A stretch of 64,000 nucleotides of DNA, taken from Haliotis asinina (Eukaryota; Mollusca; Gastropoda; Lepetellida; Haliotidae). The translations under genes were made by a program, and so were the position numbers. Each line of letters begins with the position of its first letter. Position 1 is the stretch's first letter. The notes below the pieces were generated by a model that did no database searches, was not told the origin of the DNA, and worked only from the letters and a program-made list of their open reading frames with translations. Location of the stretch: assembly GCF_037392515.1 (NCBI RefSeq), contig NC_090290.1:2551978-2615977 (forward strand), written 5' to 3'. Shown in pieces: positions 28,201 to 38,625 of this stretch.

Positions 28201-28837
28201 ACCTGACCATCTTCCATTCTTGTCCTCCGTTGCCGTTCGGACAAATACTCTTTGTCGATATTGATGTTTGTTATCACGGTGTAGGGAATCAAACCAGCAT
28301 TCTCACGGCCGTCTGTACACCGGAACAGAGTCCCGTCTACCTTTCGCGACATGACCCGTTGGCATTTTGATTGAGGCACAAATAATATTTAGACATACTC
28401 GTAACTGTGTTTCCAGTTTAGCCATTTTCTTCAATATTGCAAACAAAGCAATGTAGGGAAAGATGGTGGACATGATTTGGTCAGTATTAAAGTGTATCGT
28501 TAAAGGGGAGAACCCGTCAGCATCATACCACATGCTTGGCGGCGATCGGTAAATGATCGATTTTTGACTTGACAGTCTAACGATTGGTTTCCTGAACATC
28601 GATCTAAAAGAGTTGGAAACGTTTACACACATCAGTCAATCAAGACAAATTGTAACCCGGTACCAAGTGGGGAGGGGGTGTCCAAGTATCATTTGTCACT
28701 ACTAGATGGTTAGTGCAAGATGGCTGGGCCGTTGTTGGACCCCCTGATCATTGTTTACTTTAACGTATTTTACGTACGCTTCAATATTTAATGCATGCGC
28801 AGTGGAGATGACGCACCTGCAGGCATCCTCTACCATT

Positions 28838-28912
28838 GGTCTTGCGTGTGTGTGTGCGTGTGTGCGTGTGTGCGTGTGTGCGTGCGTCCACGCGCGTGTC
28901 TGTAGGTGTGTG
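28838..28912. repeat. Complex TG/CG microsatellite
   Basis: Repeats of TGTGTGCG and GTGCGTGCGT, degenerating into ACGCGCGTG. Confidence 0.75.
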
Positions 28913-28929
28913 TGCTCCACATGCGTGGT

Positions 28930-30600
28930 AGATGCACGCCGCTCTGTGGTACAGACTGAACATATTACACGTACATATGTTGAAAACATACTTGTTATTA
29001 ATAACGCTATGAAAAACACGATCCATTGTCTTGTCAACGTTCACGTCATTGACAAATTTGATACCTGGTTTCATATCTTAGGGGACTATATTGTAGCAAA
29101 TCATTGTCGGACATAACTGTACTTTACGTTAATGTAGACGAGGCAGCTGCGGCAAATCGAAGAGATCGCTAAATTAGAGCTTCGAAAGCCGACTGTGCGA
29201 TGTCGTTTCAAATGTCATCCAAAGATTGGTCAAACTGACCTTGTGTTGCTGGCCGGCGCCTGTCATACTGTGGGCGTCCTTCTTTATCATCCAAGACAAA
29301 ATCAGCTGGTGAGATGTGAACAAGGCATTGCGTTAATGACATGACATTGAGTTATTGATGCCTTGCCCAATGATCATAAAATCTGTCACAACGCATATAA
29401 TGCGCTGACGAAGGCTATCCAGGTGTAATATGGACTTACGACCCTGTCATAGTACAGGGGTCTTCAATGACGTGGTCCCAACAGGATGCGTCAATCAATT
29501 GGCCATTACATAATAGGTCCTGTTTGAATTGTTATGCTTTCTCGTGTTTCCATCCTACAACTAACGACTTTGAGAAGGACAAGTGTCGCTACATCCATCC
29601 GTGATCACTGCACTGTCTGCTGAATCTGGAATGTTGTCTACGTTGTATCTATTAATCAAGTAAAATCGTGTTTTAATTTTGCTTGAAACATTTCCAAACT
29701 CACGAGTTCAACTCACTTCTTACATTTCTGAGACCTGCATCAAGCAAGATCTCGTATCACATGCACTTGGTGGCACTGAAATACTGTTCAAAGTTACTTT
29801 GTACTCTGCTCAATGACTCATCTATCAGGATACCCAAAAATGTCACTAGTTACCCTTGCGTGTCGTAATAGGAGATCAAACGAACCGGGTGATTGGTAAA
29901 GATTCACCGTGTGATTATAGACGATGGTGTGAATAGCGTTCTCAGGTTGATGTTGATCACAATTAAGTAAAGTGAGTCTAAAATTCTAATTTAAGCCAAA
30001 TCATGAATCAAGGGTCATGGACTATAGTCAATAACAGCTCACTGGAAAATACATTAAACAACATACATGATGGCCATCTATTTCTATACATAATCTCTAA
30101 GGCGAATGAAGATGTATAGTCGTTATTTGTGTATGTGCGCGTGTGCGTGCGTGCGAGTGTATGTGTGAATCTAGGCATGGTGCTGACAAACCAAGAAATA
30201 CCACGACGTTCATCGAGGTTCATCGGAGTCCAGAGTGCTCACAACACCCAGCTCTCTGTAGTGAGTACCGGCACCTCAGACAACAGTGCTTCATGTGACC
30301 CCTTTCGCTATAAAGAAAGCTACAGGAAACGTTCAATACACGAATGATTTACTGATACGGAAATAGTTCTGTAATTTCGCGTTATTTCAGATTAGGATGA
30401 AATCAGCTGAAACATCGTTCTTGTTCATAAACGAAAAGTTGTCATTCGAGTTGTATGGTTCATTTGTAACTCACCAACATCCAAACATCCAAACTAAGCT
30501 TAAACTCTTAGTTCAGTTGAATTTTAACCTGCCTCGTTTTGCTGTCATCATTGGACTTGTGTTATGATTAAAAAGCAACAGACGGCATTTCTTGTTCATA
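28930..30600. other. No gene recognised
   Basis: Ordinary AT-rich sequence with short non-conserved open frames between the duplication and the MRH gene. The MRH gene's 3' UTR should begin at 30609; no AATAAA is visible just after the stop. Confidence 0.4.
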
Positions 30601-30609
30601 GTTAGCTTC

Positions 30610-33600
30610 CTATAGTTTCAGCATCAAGGCGTCATCATCATCATCGTGTATCACAAGCTGGCTGTAGGCAGGAGGAGAAATCCTGCCCTGACGTAACTTC
30701 CGGTTGATGAAAATAACAAGTCCAACCACAGCCACGACAAGAATTAGAACGGTAGCCAGCCTGCAAGGACAACAGAAAAGCAGAAACTAGAACATGGCAA
30801 GTATCACGGGTGACTGACACCGGTTTTGTAGATCATATTCTCGGTGGACTGCCTGCCGAAACAGCTGTCTGTATAAACCCGGGAGGTTCTTCGGTACACA
30901 TGCGCATGAAGGTCGGTGAGGCTTGGTCACCGAAGAAAAACAGATTATATAAATGTGAATAAATTTTCATAAATATTTAAGAGTAAATTCTGAGAAGATT
31001 AATGGTGTGACCGAACTCGTGTGACCGAAGATAATGCAGCGTTTTGAGAAGTATCTTTCACTTATTGATCCTGTCCAACGTTCACATAGAATTTTACTTA
31101 CACTTCCACTGACACCAGCAGAGTGATTGTCTGAAGATTCGATGGTTTGCTTGTCATGGTAACGACGCCTGGTGTCGGGAATGTAAAGTTTTGGACACCT
31201 GGTGTAGGCTCACTCATCAATGCGTCCTCCGGGTAAGTCGGTTTGACACACGCATGCTTGCTGAACAATGTCATGACCTGTAACAGATATCCACAGTGAA
31301 AGAGAACATATCTCCAGGGTGCAAACACTTGTCAGTAGATGGAGTCTGCTGAACAGTGATAGTTAAGAAATCCAACGCCTTATAATCACTTCACTGAAGG
31401 ACTCTGCACCAAACACACTGTAACGAAGGCATTAGATTACCTTGTGCTCACCTTTTCAACAAAACAAACTATTTCCACTATGACTATTACAGTAATTTAT
31501 GAAAGAATATTTATGAAAAAGCAGTATGATTTCGTCAATTTTCTGAAATGGCTTATGACTTAGGAACAGTGAAAATGTGGGAAAAGAGAAGGTTGTCAGC
31601 CTTTTAGCAATTAAGAGCACTCTAAGCAATATCTCAGCCATATGATGACGGCCTCTAATAATCGCATCTCGATTGGACAATGTGATGATTGACTGACCAC
31701 CGGCTAACGCAACTGGGATACAATAGCATCAAACAACGATCCTGACCTCCGATTCTGTTATTCGCCTTTGATCTGAACTATGTAATATTATGTTACAGTG
31801 TAAGGGCTTGAACGGCATATCACTCTAGGTGTGTTTGTGTTAAAGGTCAGTACAACCTGATTGCCGAATGGTGTGTCAGTACCAACCCACTGGACAAAAC
31901 GAGAACCCTTCCTACTTACATAGGGACCACTTCCGGAAACCTGCCCTGTGATCCAGAGAGCATCTGGTTTTGCTTCATGGGCACACTTCAGCTTGATCGA
32001 TACCGCTCTGTAACGAGTTACAGTCCGTTTGAGTCAGACACGGACCGATGAACAGCAATTTTATCATTGTACAAATTTGCCACATAACTATAAATAGTAA
32101 ATAGTAAATTGAATCAAGAACACAACCTCAGAGTATCAAAGTACACAGACGACTCTTACACTCTTTGGGGTATCGTTATAAGACAATTTCGGGGAATAAT
32201 AGTTCAGTACTCTGTGAACGCCGTGGTATGGTTCACTTTAGAAATAATTTATTAATGCCGAAGCGGCGAATAGTCTAACCAACCAGTTCGTGGAATAAAC
32301 TGCACATACTCCTCCTATAACCTATACGTATATGTTAGGTATAGGAACGTGATGTTGCAGTTTCATGTTTAGTTTTGTGCTGGGTATACAGCGCGGCTAT
32401 GTTGTAGCGTTAGGCACTTTACTCACTCATGAATTGCAAATTGCATCATTGTACAAAACTGCCACATAAATATTAATAGTACACATATTTTACCATTTAC
32501 TTCACCAAAAACGTTGTTTGAGAAACTATCATCACTGAATATTCGCAAGAGTTGAAAACGCAGAAACAGAACAGCCAGTATCACGTCGTGCTATGGATGC
32601 TCCTGCCTGATGAAAACGTTTGAATGCTCAAGTGACACAGTTGATGGTTAAAATGTACGGCTGTTTCCGTGCTGAATCCGAAGTGGCAAACCATTTTATG
32701 CCATTAATATATTATTTCTCATGCGAACCATATCAGGGCGTTCACAGAGTACTGAACTATTATCCCCCCAATTTGTCTTATAACGATACCCCAAAGAGTG
32801 TAAGAGTCGTCGAGGCGGCGAGTAGTATAACCAACCAGTTCGTGGATTCAACTGCACATACGAGTCGTATAACTTACTTACACTACGACACTGATGAAAG
32901 AACTCCCAGTGAAGGTGAAATATAGCAATAAAAGTTAATGTTAACACGTACTCATTTTTGTCACAATGCTTGCGCGGGTGTCAAATGAACCGTAGTTTCT
33001 ATATTAAACACATGATAATTTGTCTCGCAACGTGTTCTCTGAATTTCTTTGTTTTGACTTAAAGTAGAATCTAAGTATAGGAGTTTCGTCCTCATCATAT
33101 TACAGCAGAATATAATGTTGTGTGTCCTTCTTGTTATTCAGCGCCGTGTGGGATTTAGTTTCTGCTGTTTCGTGTTTTGCATGGTGGCACACCAGAGGTA
33201 ATACGGCACAGACATGTAGTCACGTGCTGAACCTATCGCCCGTGCACAATTATCACGTGCGTCAGCATCAACATTAGTCGTGTGGCTCGTGTGCAGTCAA
33301 CCACGTTGGCATAGTCATCAGATGGTGACGATGTTGTGGCTTCTACCGACTGCGAAGATGGCAATATGATTATGGAGATTGCACTCAAGCCCGAAACATG
33401 TCCAGCAAAATATGTGAAATATGTTGATAATAATGGACAACAATTATCCGGAACATTTATCCGTACTACAATTGGCGTAGGGACCGTTCATACATTTATG
33501 GCTAGTGGGGAGGTGGTGGGTTTTATACAGAAGCATGTACATTGTGTGAGCGACCATTATGCAGGATATCTTCAAAAGCGACGACACCACCACTATATTA

Positions 33601-35873
33601 GCGGAAGTCTTTAATCTTTAATACTTTCATGTAGAAATTTTCTGAGCCCCTAGTAACCACCACCACCACAGTAATCCCGTTATTTTAACCGTAGCGAAAA
33701 ATTCGTTCTAGTATTTTCATCAGTATTTATTGGATTTCTAACGAAAAGATACGAAATAAAGTTGAAATTAATTCTTTCAATATTTCTGCTAATATGTAGC
33801 TGATAACATACATTTTCTAACTGTATTTTCTTTCTTCTCTAGACAACGGTGTGGATGAGCAGTTGATCGCACAAAACACTGTGCACAGTTCTAAGCAATG
33901 CAATCGGGGAGTATAAAAGTGTTGACAAGCAACAGGATGAGATGGTGAGCAACATTCTGAGCAATGGAAGTAAACGGGTCATCAAGGCTGTGCGAGGGCG
34001 ATGTCCACGACGACCACATGTGACGCCGAGTCTTACGGTCAATGTCAAAGTTGCATATTTGTAATTTCCGAAATAAAGGTTAATTTGAACTTTTGCATGT
34101 CCGTGTCTCTTTAAGAAGCAGACGAACAGAAGAAAGTAATCCCCGTAGTATAACGAATATTTTGGTTGGTTATATTACACCCGAGAACAAAGCAGTCGTA
34201 GTATAAATCTGGATATCCCCAGCACTGCTAAAAGAAGCGTAAATCCACATCTCTCACACTAGTACTATTGGGTGTTAATAAAGAGATAAGCTTATACTGA
34301 GCCGTCAGTTGTTGCGGTAAGATTACATTTAGGAATTGACTTTTAGACTTTGTTTTTAACTCTATAATGCTGACCAAGATATTTTATGGATTTAACTTCT
34401 TTATTCTTTTCACAGAACGTTTCGGGATCATTACAGTTCCCTTCATCGGGTGAAGTGACGAAGTGACAGGCTGTCACGTACAGTTAGGTCACGTCACAAA
34501 TCCTAAAGATATGATGCCTCTCCATGTCTACCACAGAACATCATAAGCCGTACACACTTACACTTCTCCATGAGAGTATTCCAGGGACAACCCCTCCACG
34601 AGGTCGTGGACGAACCTGGCACTCTGCTGAGTGCCGACAACAACGCCATCCTGCTTGCCGCTGTATTTACAAATGGCCGCGTCCTTGCAGGCAGCTTGTG
34701 TGAATGGGATACACGGGTTCCAGGAGAACAGATCCTTCCCGCGGAGATCAGCAAGGTGGCTGAATCTGAAATCGAAACATGTGTGATGCATTCGTACAGC
34801 TGATAAATTCCTACGGAGTCTGAGTATTTGATACATTCCAAACTGTGATACCGCTATATATTCCCCGCCGCGATATTGATGGAATATGATAAAACAGCTA
34901 AAAGCGGCCTAAAACAAAACTCACTCACTATTACAGAATTCATGTGTCTGTCTATATGTCTGTCTTCTTTGCATTTGCCGTAAGTCCCACAAGTGTTGAA
35001 GTAAATTTAAACTTACGAGGATTCTTAGAAGTAGCATTTTTGTATTTTAAACATGGCTAACATTTCCTACAATTGACAACGGCTGAAGGAATGGAATAAA
35101 TCCAACTAGGATACATGTATGTAGCAACGCTACTGTAAGCCCCCATGGTCACTAGTCAGCTGATCTACCTTCAGTTGCTGACACTCTATAGTGTGTTTGT
35201 ATATTGTACTGTCCAAATAGCTATATTAAATTAACTTTCCGCCCCAGTTTCAAACCTATTGTGATGTTCTAGTTTGTTTGCTTTTTTTTTAACTGTCCTC
35301 CTTTTTTTTTCATAATACACAGATATTCAGTGTGAAATCTTCTCGTCACGATATGGCTGAAATATTGCCGATGTGACGATAAATATGAACTCACTCACTC
35401 ACTCTTTACATTAGTGCAGGTCTGTTCAGTGTGAGGAAAACACGGTCTGAAATGAAGCATGTATCCGATACCAGCCACTGTTGTACGCACAGGAAGATAG
35501 TACTGACAAGCGAACCGAGATTCGAAACCAAACTTGTAGGTTCCCCTCGTGTCCAAGGTATGTAAACGTGCCTAGACTATTATTGAAATTGAAGCCCAGC
35601 TGTGTCCCCACTACATTCGAACATAAAGGAAACGCAGCACTTAGCTAGCAAATAATCACCTTAAGCTTTGAACGATTATACATCAGTACAGGCTGATACT
35701 ATTTCACGTAACGGTACTCACGCAGGTGTCCCGTTATTCAACGCGAGCGGGGTCAGATCGACAACTCCTTCATCAGATTGGCAGCTACATGGTCCAGTCT
35801 GTGTCCAGTTAGATCCCTCTTGAGACTTACAGACAGCAAACACGAGCCACAACAGAACAACTACACGGCACAT
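30610..35873 (-). CDS. Type I membrane protein with MRH (mannose-6-phosphate receptor homology) domain, 5 exons, 256 aa
   Basis: Exons 35873-35722, 34765-34562, 32007-31920, 31277-31102 and 30760-30610 join in frame (771 nt) with GT-AG introns of phases 2, 2, 0 and 2. Residues 1-18 are a signal peptide; 29-158 form an MRH-type domain with Cys 29, 31, 69, 77, 83, 127 and 158 and the landmarks VDLTPLA, SWNPC, CKDAAIC, VSIKLKC and SKHAC; 159-205 is a Pro/Thr-rich stalk; 207-225 is the transmembrane segment; the tail has YSQL (239-242) and five Asp followed by ALML (246-254), resembling Tyr-type and acidic-dileucine sorting signals. This fits a receptor cycling between Golgi and endosomes. The Gln and Arg that usually bind mannose-6-phosphate seem replaced (ICK, VAVSIK), so sugar binding is doubtful. 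The 256-aa length is close to that of cation-dependent M6P receptors. Exon 2's acceptor was chosen by phase. Confidence 0.78.
32040..32880. repeat. Rearranged local repeat: inverted and direct copies interleaved
   Basis: 32147-32235 and 32725-32806 are inverted copies (shared core CTCTTTGGGGTATCGTTATA). Next to them, 32262-32322 and 32811-32872 are direct copies (ACCAACCAGTTCGTGGA). A further direct pair is 32061-32115 and 32445-32505 (TCATTGTACAAA, TGCCACATAA). All lie in the second intron of the MRH gene. Confidence 0.7.
33336..33551 (+). CDS. Candidate internal coding segment, unrecognised, same strand as the 33.9-kb exon
   Basis: A frame from ATG 33336 has protein-like composition (MIMEIALKPETCPAKYVKY, GTFIRTTIGVGTVHTFM) and reaches a donor-like TGT|gtgagc near 33546. 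Together with the open frame and AATAAA 350-530 bases downstream it suggests a small plus-strand gene or processed remnant inside the MRH-gene intron. The phases of the two pieces do not match with the obvious sites, so this is tentative. Confidence 0.25.
33889..34064 (+). CDS. Candidate terminal exon of an unrecognised gene nested in the MRH-gene intron
   Basis: After an AG at 33888 a frame runs open for 57 codons to TAA at 34064, encoding a lysine-rich stretch (LSNAIGEYKSVDKQQDEMV, SNGSKRVIKAVRGRCP, TVNVKVAYL). A canonical AATAAA follows at 34072. A stronger pyrimidine-rich acceptor lies at 33840 but its frames stop early. It lies on the strand opposite the MRH gene, inside its second intron (32008-34561). 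I do not recognise the protein and could not join it in phase to an upstream exon. Confidence 0.35.
34072..34077 (+). promoter_or_regulatory. AATAAA poly(A) signal
   Basis: A canonical AATAAA lies eight bases after the TAA of the open frame at 33889-34064, on the same strand, which raises the odds that a transcript ends here. Confidence 0.35.
34264..34338 (+). repeat. 75-bp dispersed repeat, inverted partner at 36990-37065
   Basis: GGGTGTTAATAAAGAGATAA through AGATTACATTTAGGAATTGA is about 95% identical to the inverse of 36990-37065. Similarity stops sharply on both sides. The pair brackets the first two exons of the MRH gene. Confidence 0.6.
34855..34935 (+). mobile_element. SINE family B 3' end in MRH-gene intron 1
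   Basis: CCGCCGCGATATTGATGGAA, then GCTAAAAGCGGCCTAAAAC and AAAACTCACTCACT form the family's 3' tail; the head is missing. Confidence 0.55.
35010..35403 (+). mobile_element. LINE 3' UTR fragment, 5'-truncated, in MRH-gene intron 1
   Basis: The segment parallels the 3' UTR at 63.1-63.5 kb: ACTGTAAGCCCCCATGGTCA, GATCTACCTTCAGTTGCTG, TATATTGTACTGTCCAAATAG, GTGATGTTCTAGTTTG, then the terminal CACGATATGGCTGAAATATT and (ACTC)n ending at 35403. No coding part is present. Confidence 0.72.
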
Positions 35874-36149
35874 TTTGAAGTAAACAGTGGCAAACTGGGA
35901 CAACCCGGAGAAAGAATATGATATATCTGTTATCACTGGACTGGTGAGATATCAAAGGTCGCAGGTCACGAGGCGTTGATCGGTCTTGTGATAAAGGACT
36001 GTCACTAGGACTGCTTGCTGTTATACTGTGCTAACTATACATATAATCACAAGTGTGGAGTTCGATTCCTATGAAAATCCCTGGATTGTCTGACCCAGTA
36101 CATACATCAGAACGCCTCCACACATCAGGAACTATGGTGAGAAACAACA

Positions 36150-36245
36150 AAGTATAACACGCACGCACGCACGCACGCACGCACGCTCACACTTTCAGAG
36201 ACAGAGGTGTGTGTGTATGTATGTGTGAATGAGTGTGTGTATTTG
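36150..36245. repeat. (ACGC)n followed by TG-rich microsatellite
   Basis: About eight CACG-type units (36155-36185), then TGTGTGTATG-type repeats (36206-36245). Confidence 0.75.
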
Positions 36246-36989
36246 TGTGGTTCACTTTCGCTGTTTGAAAACACTGTGCGTACTCCAAGTGCTGTTGTGT
36301 GGAAACTAAACTATCAAATCCCTATCATAGTATGTATACAGTCATTATGCACTCGTTATCCCATGATGAAACATTAAGTCTTACAGTGTCAGTGGTGACG
36401 TTTAATAGTTGCATTAGTTGATCTGAATCAACAAGAGGTATATTCCGTGCAAGAGTTGTCTCCCCTCAATATAACACGGACATTTCACAAGAACTGTAGT
36501 TCTATCCCTATCCCCCTTCCGGTTATGAATACTGTGAGTGTTGTGTCTAATTAGACAACACTATCATATACAAAGGGGTTCCTTGAGTAGCTCATCGGAT
36601 AAATTTCCTGAAACATGTCGTACCCTATGTGGCGGATTTCCTGTTCGATTTCTTGTTTGTGCTGACCTTCTCTCGTTTTATTTGTTCGATTATGCAACAA
36701 ATACAAAGACAATCACAGAAACAGATAACAAACACATCAACATATATAGCTTTATGACCGCATCGATACATCTACCTGGTGCTTGTCGCACGATGCATTC
36801 ACGTGATTCCACTCATTACTGTATTCATACCGCTAAAGGACCAACCGTTGTATATGTTCGGGTTGTGCGAAAATACACCAACATACACACAAACAGATAA
36901 AGAAATACCAATATGCATATTATTTATTTGCGTATGGTCGATACATGTACATGAAGCTTGTCTCAAAAGGTAATGACGTAATTTCAGCC

Positions 36990-37065
36990 TGAAATCAGAG
37001 TCAGTTCCTAAATGTAATCTTACCGCAACAACTAACGGCTCAGTATAAGCTGATCTCTTTATTAA
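36990..37065 (-). repeat. 75-bp dispersed repeat, inverted partner of 34264-34338
   Basis: On the minus strand it reads GGGTGTTAATAAAGAGATCA and on to GGAACTGACT, differing at about four places from its partner. Confidence 0.6.
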
Positions 37066-37824
37066 CACCCGGTGTCAACGTTATTTCGTAGTGATACGTT
37101 ACCACATGCTCCTGATTCAGCTGGAATCATCATGGGACAGTCAACTCAGTGGACATCTCGCTTCTAAAGATTGTCAATGTCCGAGAGTTAAGAGCGCTCA
37201 AAGGAGTCACAACATACATGATCTTTCTCGACAACGTCCGCCATTGACGTCCACACCATGTTGTATTATGGCATCCTTCATATGTAAATGGAATGTTTCT
37301 GAATCTTGCAGACACATCGACTCACCCTTTCTGTGAGAGTTACGTTTTGTTTGTCAGTATGATCTGATTGTAGATGGTGTATGTGTAGCCAGGGTAGCGG
37401 GACACGGGAGCTCGGCCGAATGAAATCAAACTGTGGCTTATACTACTCGACGGCTGAAACATGAGTAAGTATAGAGTTATAAAGATATACAGTAACTAGT
37501 AATCACTGTTCAAAGGATTGCTTCACATCTGTAACAGTTCGCAGAATCGAGCCGCTGGCTACAACCCAAATAACAATAAATTGGTGAGTGAGAGTGGTGG
37601 TGAGAGTTATTTCACATATCACGCTGACGAATAGTGGGGTTAGATAGTCTGTCTCACAGTCCCCGAACCATATTATTTTCGCTACAGCTAAGCCCTCCTT
37701 GCAAATTTAAAGCCCTAAACGAAACAAGACTTGACTTGTTCAGGTCCTGAATCTATGGTTCCCCCGGGACTCCTTTTCAATAGGTTTATTTGTTACAATC
37801 AAAATTGCATATATTCAGAAGAGA

Positions 37825-37965
37825 TGGTTAGTCTATGGTGTACGTGCCCATGGACTCTAGCACAGTGATCTACCTTGGTGATCTACCTTGGTGACCTACC
37901 TTGGTGATCTACCTTGGAAATCTATATAGTGGCTTTATATTGTATTGTACCAGTCTAGTATCTGT
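37825..37965 (+). mobile_element. LINE 3' UTR fragment with internal tandem expansion
   Basis: CCCATGGACTCTAGCACAGT and TGATCTACCTTGG, then TTATATTGTATTGTACCAG, match the LINE 3' UTR. The ggtgatctacctt block is repeated four times in tandem (about 37869-37918), unlike the other copies. Confidence 0.5.
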
Positions 37966-38506
37966 TCATGTTATATGCCAGCTGGTTTATATTCCATATG
38001 GAATATTCTTGCCGTTTTCTTGTCCAGCTGTTACTTAATATGAAAGTACGACTACAAGTATATTTTAAAATCAGTTTTCTATTCAAACACATGACTATTT
38101 ACATCATACTGTTACTGAGGTCACCTGAAATTATATTCTCCATTCGGTATTAGTTCGTTCGAAAGATCATTCAACTTAATGTTTAAACAACTGCATAATA
38201 AAATCATACTTTACAATATGAATCATCATTTATATTCCAAATTGTGAAATAACAAGACCCTTATTACACTCGCTGAAAATATCGCTCGTCAATGCATATT
38301 TCAGAAGCTATCGATAGTAGCTTGCATGGTGGAAAGATCAAGTTATGTCCCTCACAATGCCGTTTTCCTGTCAAGACTCCACATACTTCCGCACAAAATC
38401 AAGCTGTTTCTCCTTCAGCATGTAGACGGAATTTTAAATTTGATTTTAGGGTAAATGATATGATATGATTATGTTATTGTATGGTAGTTCCTTTCATCCC
38501 TCTCAC

Positions 38507-38625
38507 ACTGGTCGATGGGGTAGCCCATTGGTTCGCTAGTCCCCACGTGGATGCAATGTGTCTCCCGCCTTGATATTGTTGGAATTGGGTAAGTGAGGCG
38601 TGAAGCTTAAAACTCACTCACTCCG
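38507..38625 (+). mobile_element. SINE family B (tRNA-like head) abutting the C1GALT1-like 3' end
   Basis: GATGGGGTAGCCCATTGGTT and GATATTGTTGGAATTG, ending GCTTAAAACTCACTCACTC, match the family. Read on the minus strand, its (GAGT)n tail supplies the last codons and stop of the C1GALT1-like frame. Confidence 0.65.

Larger units (their letters stand above)
17530..28720. repeat. Large tandem duplication, copy 2
   Basis: Diverged sister of 3.02-16.98 kb in the same orientation. Homology is near-continuous to about 24.45 kb, then interrupted by a transposase fragment and unmatched sequence (about 24.7-28.3 kb), and returns at 28.37-28.72 kb, matching 16.52-16.98 kb. Private insertion: the dispersed repeat at 19.45-20.07 kb. 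It preserves the empty site of copy 1's LINE near 18337-18352. Confidence 0.72.
35940..38500. other. No gene recognised between the MRH and C1GALT1-like genes
   Basis: Contains microsatellites (36.15-36.25 kb), the 75-bp repeat (36.99 kb) and the LINE 3' fragment (37.83 kb). Open frames here are short and overlap repeats. Confidence 0.4.

Noticed and set aside
28751-29116. 121-codon frame and its opposite-strand partners with Cys/Val or His/Thr runs
   Set aside because: Low-complexity translation of the TG/CG microsatellite.
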